A stretch of DNA of 64,000 bases from DATJGR01 sp963735085. Lineage in GTDB: Bacteria; Pseudomonadota; Gammaproteobacteria; Pseudomonadales; Azotimanducaceae. Positions 55,289-62,782 of this stretch are shown piece after piece. Location: positions 2,542,001-2,606,000 of the forward strand of contig CAVTJP010000005.1 in the NCBI GenBank assembly GCA_963735085.1, in the 5' to 3' direction. Under the pieces are notes generated by a model. The model saw nothing but the letters and a program-made list of their open reading frames with translations. It made no database searches and had not been told where the DNA came from. The position numbers and the translations under genes are program-made. The stretch's first letter is position 1. Each line of letters begins with the position of its first letter.

Positions 55289-55316
55289 TTGCGCTATCTG
55301 GGCGACATAATATAGT
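55289..55316 (+). promoter_or_regulatory. Candidate sigma-70 promoter for the diiron operon
   Basis: TTGCGC (55289-55294) and TATAGT (55311-55316) with a 16-bp spacer lie 70 bp before the first diiron gene in a short AT-rich patch. GGAGG at 55373-55377 then gives a good ribosome-binding site. The match is modest and the call is by eye. Confidence 0.35.
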
Positions 55317-55385
55317 GGGCGTGCGTGCCTACTATTATTTGGACCCATTAACTGGTGCCCAACCCCCGGCTTGGAGGATCAACGC

Positions 55386-56459
55386 ATGAGCGAAGCAGAG
55401 GTGCTACACCCGAACGACGGTCTCGACCTGGGTTGGATGGACCGTCAAGGTGAGTGGGGCACCCATGCGGTGCCGGGCAAACAGGGCCTGACCCTGGCAG
55501 ATATCCAGGTCGGCAGTTACGGGGAACCCGACGAGCGCAGCGACAATCAGACCGGTCGCCCTCGCGGCGCGACCCCACGTGCCAATTCGTATCGCATCGG
55601 TGGCTACACCGTGATGTCCAAGAGCGAAATCTGGCTGGACAACGCATCATTCCTGTACGAAGAAGCGCTGCAACGCCAGTGGAGTTCGGCGACCGACGTG
55701 CCATGGCACACGATCAAACCGCTGCCGGACGACATCGAAGAGGCGCAGTGCCAATTGGCGACGTTCTTCACCGAAGTCGAATTCGTCGCCGGCGATGTGC
55801 CAGCGCGTTGGATCGCCAGTACCACACCGGATTTCTTCGAGCCCAGACAATGCCTGCTGGCACAAGTGATGGACGAGTCGCGCCACATGGATGTATTTCG
55901 CAAGCGCGCACTCGCCAACGGCGGCGGCCTGATGCAAACCTCGGGCGGCACGGCGGGTGTCGTGGGCAGCATCGACCTCGCGCGCGATTTCACCGAGATG
56001 TCGTCGCGGTTGCACATTTCGGGCGAGGGCGCCGTGCTGACGATGTTCCGCATGGGCGAACTGATGGCGTACAACGAAGCCGAAAAGGCGATGTACCGGT
56101 TGTGTGCACAGGACGAAGCCCGCCACGTTGCGTTCGGCGTGATGCACATGCGCTACATGTCCGAGACGGCACCCCAGCGTCGCGAAGAGATTCAGTGTTA
56201 TCTGGACGAGGCGGAGCGCCAGATACTTGCCGGTTCGCAGAATCCCGCCGGCACGCAGACCGATTCCAGCGAAGCGCTGGCGATTCTGTTGGGGGGCGGC
56301 AAGGACAACTATGACGAAGGCGTGCGCAAGCTGATTGCGATTCGCAAGCGTCAGGTTCAGGAATACATCAAGCGCGTCCGTTCGACCGGCTTTGGTGATC
56401 GCTTCGAGAACGGCCGCTCCACGCTTGTTCAATCGTTCGATCATCACGCGGCCGCGTGA
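55386..56459 (+). CDS. Ferritin-like diiron protein A (all metal ligands present)
   Basis: 357 aa from ATG 55386 with GGAGG upstream. After about 115 N-terminal residues a four-helix bundle carries the diiron ligand set: Glu130 or Glu132 (FFTEVEF), Glu164-xx-His167 (DESRHMDVF), Glu214 (ISGEGAVL) and Glu244-xx-His247 (QDEARHVAF). This is the ribonucleotide-reductase/ferritin-like oxygenase pattern, so O2-dependent oxidation is likely. It is the first gene of five (spacings 31, 2, 2 and 2 bp) with a degenerate paralogue, two SCP2-like proteins and a zinc ribbon. I cannot name a close characterised relative. Confidence 0.82.
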   Translation: MSEAEVLHPNDGLDLGWMDRQGEWGTHAVPGKQGLTLADIQVGSYGEPDERSDNQTGRPRGATPRANSYRIGGYTVMSKSEIWLDNASFLYEEALQRQWSSATDVPWHTIKPLPDDIEEAQCQLATFFTEVEFVAGDVPARWIASTTPDFFEPRQCLLAQVMDESRHMDVFRKRALANGGGLMQTSGGTAGVVGSIDLARDFTEMSSRLHISGEGAVLTMFRMGELMAYNEAEKAMYRLCAQDEARHVAFGVMHMRYMSETAPQRREEIQCYLDEAERQILAGSQNPAGTQTDSSEALAILLGGGKDNYDEGVRKLIAIRKRQVQEYIKRVRSTGFGDRFENGRSTLVQSFDHHAAA

Positions 56460-56490
56460 CGCCACCATCCGACTTCGAGCGGGAGAGCAT

Positions 56491-57606
56491 GTGACCGACA
56501 AAACCGTCAGCAAGCCCGGCCAGGATTCAAATTCAGACGCGAATTCAGATATAGGTGTGGTCGGCGCAGACCGTAGTGCAGATCCGCTGCGACCCGCGCC
56601 GCCGAATTTGAAATGGATGGGCAAATCCCATCAATGGGGCACGCGCGTCAAGCCCGGTAAGCATGGCTTGCGTCTTGGCGATCTCAACGTCGGTATCTAT
56701 GGCGAAGTGCCGCCGGTGTGGACCGACCAGACCCGCGCGCCGCGCGGCGCCGTTTCGCGGCGTGGTGTGCCGCCGCTCGGCTACGCGATTCGCGACAAAG
56801 TGGATCTGTGGGCGGATTCCGCCGCCGATATGTATGAAGAGGCGATACAGCGACGCTGGGCGCCGGCGGTCAACGTTCGGTGGAGTTCGGTTGCGGCGCT
56901 GCCGGATGACGTGGAGCGCGCCATCTGCCAGGTGTGCACGGAACTCTGTCAGTACGCGAACGCGGATGTGGAAAGCGTGACGCATTGGCAATCGCAGATG
57001 GCATACGGCTACCACGAGATTAAACAGTTTCTCGCGACCGTGAGTTTCGACGGCGCGCGACACATGGAAGTGTTCCGCAAACGCGCACTCTGCAACGGTG
57101 GCGGTCTGGGTCTCGAAGGTCCCGGCGAAGTGAACCGGATGATCCTCGAAAGTCGGGGTGGTTGGACCGAAGCGGTGCTGTATCTGTTCGTCATGCGCGG
57201 CCTGTTCACGCAGACGCTCTATCGTTATCTCGAACGCTACGCGCACAATGACGCAGAGCGCGCAATTTTCGCTCACTGCCTGGAAGACAAGGCGCGCCAT
57301 TTGACGTATGGCATCGATCACTTGCGCTACGCGATCAATCACCAGGACGATCAGAACCTGATCCTGACGCAGTTGTGCATCATCGGTGAACGTGTACTCG
57401 TGCGGGAACTGAAGGACGTGGTGTTGCGCGAGGCGCTCGCCATCGTGTTCGGCAATGGCATCAGTGGTGCCGAAGCCGGCATGAAAGTGTATCGACGCAT
57501 GATGGCCGACTACGTCAAGCGCTATCTGGCCACGTTGAAGTGGTTGGGCGTCGAACGAAAGATGATGTTCCCGGAAGAACTTTCCGCATACCTGAAGGCA
57601 TCGTGA
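56491..57606 (+). CDS. Ferritin-like protein B, paralogue lacking metal ligands
   Basis: 371 aa with GTG start at 56491 preceded by GGGAGAG. It is clearly homologous to the upstream protein: the N-terminal QWGTRVKPGKHGLRLGDLNVG matches EWGTHAVPGKQGLTLADIQVG in that protein, and MEVFRKRALCNGGGL matches MDVFRKRALANGGGL. Both ExxH glutamates are lost: FDGARH (Gly188, His191) and EDKARH (Lys267, His270); the third-helix Glu is shifted by one (WTEAVL). Only helix-1 Glu151 remains. It should not bind a diiron centre and is probably a structural partner of protein A. Confidence 0.82.
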   Translation: MTDKTVSKPGQDSNSDANSDIGVVGADRSADPLRPAPPNLKWMGKSHQWGTRVKPGKHGLRLGDLNVGIYGEVPPVWTDQTRAPRGAVSRRGVPPLGYAIRDKVDLWADSAADMYEEAIQRRWAPAVNVRWSSVAALPDDVERAICQVCTELCQYANADVESVTHWQSQMAYGYHEIKQFLATVSFDGARHMEVFRKRALCNGGGLGLEGPGEVNRMILESRGGWTEAVLYLFVMRGLFTQTLYRYLERYAHNDAERAIFAHCLEDKARHLTYGIDHLRYAINHQDDQNLILTQLCIIGERVLVRELKDVVLREALAIVFGNGISGAEAGMKVYRRMMADYVKRYLATLKWLGVERKMMFPEELSAYLKAS

Positions 57607-57608
57607 CC

Positions 57609-58046
57609 ATGGCGTTGTTCCCCTCTACAGAATGGTTTGACGCGGTGCGCGCGGTATTCAACGCCGATGAGTCGTTTCAGGGCGGTGGCGGCGGTGCGTG
57701 TAATGCGTTGGTGGGCGTGAAGATCGCCGCCGAGTCGTTCCTGATTACATTTGAAGGTGTTGAATGCAGTGGCGCGCAGAAGGTACAGGACGGCGACCTC
57801 TCCGCAGCCGACTTCATTCTGGAGATGCCGTACGCCGATTGGCAGGAGATGGTGCGTAACATTGCGCAGAATGGTCGCGCCGACCTGAACCATACGCTGA
57901 ATACGCTAGACCTCGGGCGTCCGGACGGCCTGTCACATTCGACGCATGGCGACCAGTATCGTGAAGATCTGTTCTTCCGCTACAACCAGACCATGCAGTA
58001 TTTCTTCGACGCGTCAGCGCGTGTGCAAACGGAATTCGCGGGGTAA
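57609..58046 (+). CDS. SCP2-like small protein 1 of the diiron operon
   Basis: 145 aa from ATG 57609, 2 bp after the preceding stop (GTG 57603 would overlap it). The pattern VGVKIAAESFLITFEG, ADFILEMPYADWQEMV and LFFRYNQTMQYFFDAS resembles SCP2 sterol/lipid-carrier folds, with an acidic hydrophobic-pocket helix. It is paralogous to the following gene. A Gly-rich loop (QGGGGGACN) is specific to this copy. A role in binding a hydrophobic substrate for the diiron complex is inferred from context. Confidence 0.65.
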   Translation: MALFPSTEWFDAVRAVFNADESFQGGGGGACNALVGVKIAAESFLITFEGVECSGAQKVQDGDLSAADFILEMPYADWQEMVRNIAQNGRADLNHTLNTLDLGRPDGLSHSTHGDQYREDLFFRYNQTMQYFFDASARVQTEFAG

Positions 58047-58048
58047 TC

Positions 58049-58450
58049 ATGATGACTTCGTTGAACCTGACAATGCTCGAGCGCATGCGCGATGCGGTCA
58101 ATGCGGATCGCGACTTTCGTCGCTTGGGCACGGCCGATGTACGCGTGGGCATCAAAGTAGGTGAGCAGGCATTCCTGATTCAGTTCGAGGCATTCGAGTG
58201 CTCGGCGGTCAGTGAGATTGCGATCGATGAGTTGCGCGAGTCGGATTTCTATGTCGAATTGAGCCAGCAGGCTTGGCAAACGTATCTCGCCGGCCGCCAT
58301 GCGGGCACAGCGCCGAGCCTTGTCAGCCTCGAGGTCGATGCACCTGACGGGATCATCAAGGGGACGGACCCACTCCAGATGCTCAAGTTCGAGCGCTACC
58401 ACCTGACCCTGCAGGCGTTTCTGGACTCCGGGGCGCGACTCGCGGCCTGA
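58049..58450 (+). CDS. SCP2-like small protein 2 of the diiron operon
   Basis: 133 aa, 2 bp after the previous gene. It shares the core with its paralogue: VGIKVGEQAFLIQFEAFECS, DFYVELSQQAWQTYL, and KFERYHLTLQAFLDSGARL at the C-terminus. Identity looks low to moderate, so the duplication is old. SCP2-like identity is by pattern, not by proof. Confidence 0.65.
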   Translation: MMTSLNLTMLERMRDAVNADRDFRRLGTADVRVGIKVGEQAFLIQFEAFECSAVSEIAIDELRESDFYVELSQQAWQTYLAGRHAGTAPSLVSLEVDAPDGIIKGTDPLQMLKFERYHLTLQAFLDSGARLAA

Positions 58451-58452
58451 CT

Positions 58453-58734
58453 TTGGCGGTCTACGAGTTCCGCTGTGCCGAGTGTGGCGGCGTTACGACC
58501 CACTGGTGCGCGATTGCCGATCGGCCTTCGACGATTGCCTGTGAGCATTGCGGTAAGCTCGGCGCTGAACGCATTGTGTCGCAGTCGTCGGTACGGTTGT
58601 CGAGCGCAAGCAAGGTAGCGCGACTCGACCCGAAGTACGACAGGATGGTCGATCGCGCGATGCAGAACACCCCCCAGGGTGATCCCGATCGCGTACTGCG
58701 ACGACTGAAGCCGTTCCCGAAGGATCCCGCTTAG
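58453..58734 (+). CDS. FmdB-type zinc-ribbon protein
   Basis: 93 aa with TTG start at 58453, 2 bp after the previous stop. The N-terminus AVYEFRCAECGG and CEHCGKLG give the Cys-x2-Cys...Cys-x2-Cys zinc ribbon of the FmdB family (YEFRC opening). The basic C-terminal half (KVARLDPKYDRMVDRAMQ) is not part of the ribbon. FmdB-like proteins are linked to amidase and hydrolase operons and may act as regulators or small scaffold proteins. It closes the five-gene diiron operon. Confidence 0.85.
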   Translation: MAVYEFRCAECGGVTTHWCAIADRPSTIACEHCGKLGAERIVSQSSVRLSSASKVARLDPKYDRMVDRAMQNTPQGDPDRVLRRLKPFPKDPA

Positions 58735-58779
58735 CTTGCTGTGCACCGCGTTGCACCGGTGCGCGCTGCTTACTCGGAT

Positions 58780-58900
58780 TCAGGACAAGAAAAAGCCGGG
58801 ATGGCAGTGCCATCCCGGCAGAGCCCCTGAGGGAAGGTGGAGGGATCAGGGGAGTTCCAGATTACCCGTACACCAGTTGCTGCTCGACGGACGATTTCCC
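58780..58900 (-). ncRNA. Probable small RNA with C-rich anti-SD loop
   Basis: On the minus strand a hairpin with arms CCCCTGA (58852-58846) and TCAGGGG (58830-58824) presents a 15-nt loop TCCCTCCACCTTCCC. A second, perfect hairpin (58819-58795) and a U-tract follow directly. CU-rich, anti-Shine-Dalgarno loops followed by an intrinsic terminator are a common design of trans-acting sRNAs. The 5' end is unknown, so the upstream limit given is approximate. A 23-codon reading frame (ATG near 58918, ending NLELP, stop just inside the first hairpin) could instead make it a small mRNA. Confidence 0.45.
58795..58819 (-). terminator. Intrinsic terminator, 11-bp stem (minus strand)
   Basis: GCCGGGATGGC (58795-58805), loop AGT and GCCATCCCGGC (58809-58819) form a perfect stem. 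On the minus strand it is followed by TTTTTCTTG. It ends the candidate sRNA; on the plus strand it could also slow read-through from the zinc-ribbon gene. Confidence 0.75.
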
Positions 58901-59035
58901 GAAATGGTGTAGGCCATTGCCGACACGCGATCGTTTCAGATGCGGCGCGGCGCTGCCGCGGCAATTGAAAGGCCCAGCGGCGATCACTACGATGCTGCTG
59001 ATACGGCGTGATGCCGATCGAAATGAGGTGACGCG

Positions 59036-59923
59036 ATGCCCAGCCCGGAGCTCGAACAAATGATCGCGCTGATGGCCGATCGGCCCGCGTTGGTCGGCGG
59101 CAGTGTCGAAGAGCAACGCGCTGCGATGGAGGCGATGCTGTCCGGCTTGGAGCTTCCGGAGAAGGTCGTTGTCAACGCGGTTCGCGTCGGTGACATGGAC
59201 GCAGATTGGGTGGCAATGCCGAACAGCGCTCACGGGCGCGTGGTGTTGTATCTGCATGGTGGTGGTTACGTGATGGGCTCGCGCCGAACGCATCGCGAAC
59301 TCGCATCGCGCATCGCGGCTGAGGCGGCAGCGCGAGTGCTCGTGCTCGAGTATCGATTGGCGCCGGAGCATCCATTCCCAGCGGCGGTCGACGACGCAAG
59401 CGAGGCATATCGCTGGCTACGCCAACAAGGTGTTGCAGCGAGTTCGATCGCGATCGCCGGCGATTCAGCCGGCGGCGGGCTGACTCTGGCAACGTTGCTG
59501 GCATTGCGAGATGGCGGCGAAGCGCTGCCCGCGTGTGCGGTGTGCCTGTCACCGTGGACCGATCTCGAGGCCACCGGCGATTCGGCGCAACCCGGCGGCG
59601 CCGACGATCCAATGATTCCGGTCGCAACACTGCGCGAAATGGGCAAAACGTATGCCGATGGTTCGCTGCGTAACCCGTTGGCAGCACCGTTGTATGGAAA
59701 TTTCAAAGGGCTGCCGCCGCTGCTGATTCAGGTCGGTACGCGCGAGATTCTGTTGGATGATTCAACGCGCATTGCCGACAAAGCGCGTGCGGCTGGCGTG
59801 ACGGTGCGGCTGGAAATCGAAGAAGGTGCGCCGCACGTCTGGCAGGCAACGCCTGGCCTGCCCGAAGCGATCGATGCGGTACGCCGCATTGGTGTGTTCG
59901 TTCGTGAACGGATTCCCGCGTAA
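59036..59923 (+). CDS. Alpha/beta hydrolase, HSL-type esterase
   Basis: 295 aa from ATG 59036. The hormone-sensitive-lipase motif HGGG starts at His74 (YLHGGGYVMGSRR), the nucleophile Ser144 is in IAGDSAGGGL, Asp lies in QVGTREILLDDS and His in EGAPHVWQ. The N-terminal cap resembles bacterial family IV esterases. It hydrolyses short-chain esters; substrate unknown. No signal peptide. Confidence 0.9.
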   Translation: MPSPELEQMIALMADRPALVGGSVEEQRAAMEAMLSGLELPEKVVVNAVRVGDMDADWVAMPNSAHGRVVLYLHGGGYVMGSRRTHRELASRIAAEAAARVLVLEYRLAPEHPFPAAVDDASEAYRWLRQQGVAASSIAIAGDSAGGGLTLATLLALRDGGEALPACAVCLSPWTDLEATGDSAQPGGADDPMIPVATLREMGKTYADGSLRNPLAAPLYGNFKGLPPLLIQVGTREILLDDSTRIADKARAAGVTVRLEIEEGAPHVWQATPGLPEAIDAVRRIGVFVRERIPA

Positions 59924-59950
59924 GGTCTTGAGCCCGGATTGGGCTGCCGT

Positions 59951-60169
59951 TCAGTGGGCGCTGCTGTGGAGCGCGTAGATCAATGCGATGGTGAATGTCG
60001 CGCCGACGATCAAGATGGCGATGAACGTGCCGGTCGACAGCGTGGCCGTATCGTCCTTGGTATGCGGCGCGCTGGCGGGTGCAGCAGTATTCGGGCCGTT
60101 GCGAAACAGCACCAGCGCGACCACGATCACGATCATCGCCGGCACCAGAAATTCGATTACGTAGCGCAT
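59951..60169 (-). CDS. Small two-helix membrane protein
   Basis: 72 aa from ATG 60169 with GGGGGGAA upstream. Two hydrophobic segments (about 4-22 and 50-66) flank a polar, Ala/Pro/Thr-rich linker. No family recognised. It is on the same strand as, and downstream of, the alpha-E protein gene with 106 bp between. Confidence 0.5.
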   Translation of the reverse strand: MRYVIEFLVPAMIVIVVALVLFRNGPNTAAPASAPHTKDDTATLSTGTFIAILIVGATFTIALIYALHSSAH

Positions 60170-60275
60170 TTGATGGTTCCCCCCTTTACTGCATACGCGC
60201 AGGATAAGTCGGTCCGGCGCGACAGCCAACCACCAATTCGTCTCGCACCCTATCAGGCCGTTGAAAAACGGCCTG

Positions 60276-61235
60276 CTATTGGTCGTGCGCGACGCGCAGC
60301 CTCGCGTGGAAATAGGTACGGTCGATCTCGCGGTCGAGCAGCGCAAGGTGCCGCTGACAATCGTCGATAAACACGTGCAGCCCCGCATTCTCCAGTGTGG
60401 TGACATCAACAGAGTCGAGGAATCGGATGACGCGGTTGATTGCTGCGAGTGGTTTGTGGTTGCGCGGCAGCGAACGTAGCGAAGAGCGGATGCGCGTGGT
60501 GCAGAACGCGAGTGAGCGGGGTAGTTCAGCGTTCTTGAACAGAAACTGCAGCACCAACGGCTGTTGAATCGGCTCCTGAACCGCGAGTTGGTAGGCCTGC
60601 ATGCCGTTCAGCGAACGTAGCACGGAGCGCCATTGCAGCTGACTGTATGGCTCCAGTGATTCGGTCAACTGCAGCATGTCGGTGGAGCGCACGTCGATGA
60701 TGCGCGTGGTCATGTCGGCGCGTTCGAGAAACTCGCCGATTCGCATGAAACTCCACGTATCGCCATGCACCATGGTGCCGGACAGAAATCCTTCGATGTG
60801 CTGCACACGCCGCATCACCCCTTCCATGAGTTCCGTCGTCCGGCTGCGCGATTGTGAGGTGGCAGCCTGGTCTTTCGCATAGAGATACAGATCGTTGATG
60901 TATTCGAATGCAACCCTCGGCATGATCTCGCGAATCGTGCGCGCATTCTCGCGCGCCATCGACAGCGAATTGAGCAGCGATGCGGGATTCTGCTGCTCCG
61001 TTACCAGGTAACGCACCACATTGCGCTCGTCGGGCGAATCGTACAATTTGTCGAAATGCTCGCGCGTGCCCATGATGTCGATCAGCGATGTCCATGCCAG
61101 TGGGATGCGGCGCGGCAGATCGATCAACAAGTTGCCGTTCACCCTGATCAAACGAGCGGTGCTCTCGGCCCGCTCGAGATAGCGCCCCAGCCAATAGATG
61201 CGTTCGGCGGTCTTCGACAGCGTATGTTGTTTCAT
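60276..61235 (-). CDS. Alpha-E domain protein (DUF403)
   Basis: 319 aa. All-helical, with the alpha-E family opening LSKTAERIYWLGRYLERAESTARL and the repeat-like RIGEFLERADMTTRIIDV, both rich in ER pairs. Members occur with a circularly permuted ATP-grasp, a transglutaminase and often the Anbu proteasome-like protease, and are thought to take part in making a small peptide-like product. Its start overlaps the stop of the ATP-grasp gene (ATGA). Confidence 0.9.
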   Translation of the reverse strand: MKQHTLSKTAERIYWLGRYLERAESTARLIRVNGNLLIDLPRRIPLAWTSLIDIMGTREHFDKLYDSPDERNVVRYLVTEQQNPASLLNSLSMARENARTIREIMPRVAFEYINDLYLYAKDQAATSQSRSRTTELMEGVMRRVQHIEGFLSGTMVHGDTWSFMRIGEFLERADMTTRIIDVRSTDMLQLTESLEPYSQLQWRSVLRSLNGMQAYQLAVQEPIQQPLVLQFLFKNAELPRSLAFCTTRIRSSLRSLPRNHKPLAAINRVIRFLDSVDVTTLENAGLHVFIDDCQRHLALLDREIDRTYFHARLRVAHDQ

Positions 61236-62683
61236 TCGGTATCTACGACCCAGGTGTCTTTACTGCCGCCGCCTTGAGACGAGTTGACCACCGTTGAGCC
61301 CTTGCGCATCGCCACGCGCGTCAAGCCACCGGTGGTCACGTAGGTCGATGCGCCGGACAAAATGAACGGCCGCAGGTCCAGATGGCGCGCCTCGGCACGG
61401 TTGTTGACCAGAATTGGCGCGGTCGACAACGTCAGCATCGGCTGTGCCATGTAATTGCGCGGATTGGCGAGAATCTGGCGGACGAACTTATCGCGTTCCG
61501 CCTTCGTTGATTTGGGACCGATCAGCATCCCGTAGCCGCCTGATTCGTTCGCGGGTTTCACGACCATCTTGTCGATATTCTCTACGACAAAATCACGCGA
61601 TTCCTTATCGACGCAACGATACGACGGCACGTTGGGCAGGATCGCATCCTTGCCGGTGTAGTAGCGAATGATCTCAGGCACGTATGTATAAATGACCTTG
61701 TCGTCTGCGACGCCGCAGCCCGGTGCGTTTGCAAGCGCGACGTTGCCTTGGCGCCATGCTCGAATGAGCCCGGGCACGCCGAGCGCGGAATCACGGCGAA
61801 GCACCTTCGGATCGAGAAACAGATCGTCGATGCGCCGGTAGATGACGTCGACACGGATCAATCCGCCGATCGTACGCATGTAGACGCAGTCGTCTTTGCC
61901 GACGACGAGATCCGACCCCTCGACGAGCTCGCATGCCATGGCCTGTGCCAGATACGCGTGTTCAAAGTACGCGGAGTTATAGATGCCGGGTGTCAGCACG
62001 ACCACTTCGGGACTCTTGACCTTGCGCGGCGACAGCGATTGCAGGGTGCGCAACAACTGATCCGCATAGTCGTCGATTGGCAGAATCCGCTCGTCTTCGA
62101 ACAACTCCGGAAAAACCCGCTTCATCACATCGCGATTTTCCAGCATGTATGACACGCCGGAAGGGACTCGGAGGTTGTCCTCCAACACGTACACCTGTCC
62201 ATCGGCGTCGCGCACCAGATCGCTGCCGCAAATGTGCGACCACACGCCGTGTGCGGGGCTCACGCCTATGCACTCCGGGCGGAAATCCTTTGATTTTTCG
62301 ATCAGATCCCGCGGCACGACGCCGTCGTTCAGGATGCGTTGCTCGTGGTAGAGATCGTCGATGAATTGATTCAGCGCGTTCACACGCTGGGTCAGCCCTT
62401 CGGCGATCACGTCCCATTCACGCTTGATGATCATGCGTGGAATGATGTCGAACGGCCATTCACGATCGATCGAACCGCTGCCGTCGCCAGTGTATGTCGT
62501 GAACGTGATGCCCATCGTTCGAATCGCGACTTCCGAAGCGGATTTCCGCGCGATGAGTTCGTCATCGCTCAAGCCAGCCAGCATCCGACACAAGTGACCG
62601 GCCCCGGGGCGCGCGCGGCCGCGCGGTGTTATCAACTCGTCCCACATGCCGTTGGCGCGGTATTTACGCCAGTCGATCGCCAT
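61232..62683 (-). CDS. Circularly permuted type 2 ATP-grasp protein (DUF404/DUF407)
   Basis: 483 aa. The opening GMWDELITPRGRARPGAGHLC and IIKREWDVIAEGLTQRVNALNQFIDDLYH are characteristic of the permuted ATP-grasp family; FRPECIGVSPAHGVWSHI, DVIYRRIDDLFLDP, NAPGCGVADDKVIYTYVPEI and MVVKPANESGGYGMLIGP follow in order and include the Lys and Glu ligands. It likely forms amide bonds with ATP. It sits upstream of the alpha-E gene; the usual transglutaminase is not adjacent. Confidence 0.92.
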   Translation of the reverse strand: MAIDWRKYRANGMWDELITPRGRARPGAGHLCRMLAGLSDDELIARKSASEVAIRTMGITFTTYTGDGSGSIDREWPFDIIPRMIIKREWDVIAEGLTQRVNALNQFIDDLYHEQRILNDGVVPRDLIEKSKDFRPECIGVSPAHGVWSHICGSDLVRDADGQVYVLEDNLRVPSGVSYMLENRDVMKRVFPELFEDERILPIDDYADQLLRTLQSLSPRKVKSPEVVVLTPGIYNSAYFEHAYLAQAMACELVEGSDLVVGKDDCVYMRTIGGLIRVDVIYRRIDDLFLDPKVLRRDSALGVPGLIRAWRQGNVALANAPGCGVADDKVIYTYVPEIIRYYTGKDAILPNVPSYRCVDKESRDFVVENIDKMVVKPANESGGYGMLIGPKSTKAERDKFVRQILANPRNYMAQPMLTLSTAPILVNNRAEARHLDLRPFILSGASTYVTTGGLTRVAMRKGSTVVNSSQGGGSKDTWVVDTE

Positions 62684-62782
62684 GGTCGTCCTCGCAACGA
62701 TGCGTCAATGCAAGCGCCATTCTAAGCGCCGCTCGCGCGATCCGGGCTAGAATGTGGTGCGCTTCGTCAAGGTTGGTTGCCG

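Larger units (their letters stand above)
58735..59035. other. Intergenic region after the diiron operon
   Basis: 301 bp between the zinc-ribbon and esterase genes. Apart from the minus-strand sRNA and terminator candidates (58780-58900), I see no long reading frame with protein-like features. An AT-poor stretch close to 59000 could hold the esterase promoter. Confidence 0.5.

Noticed and set aside
58862..59371. Minus-strand 169-codon frame ending next to the 58795 terminator
   Set aside because: Most of it lies opposite the esterase gene and has no recognisable domain. The end near the terminator is better explained by the sRNA candidate.
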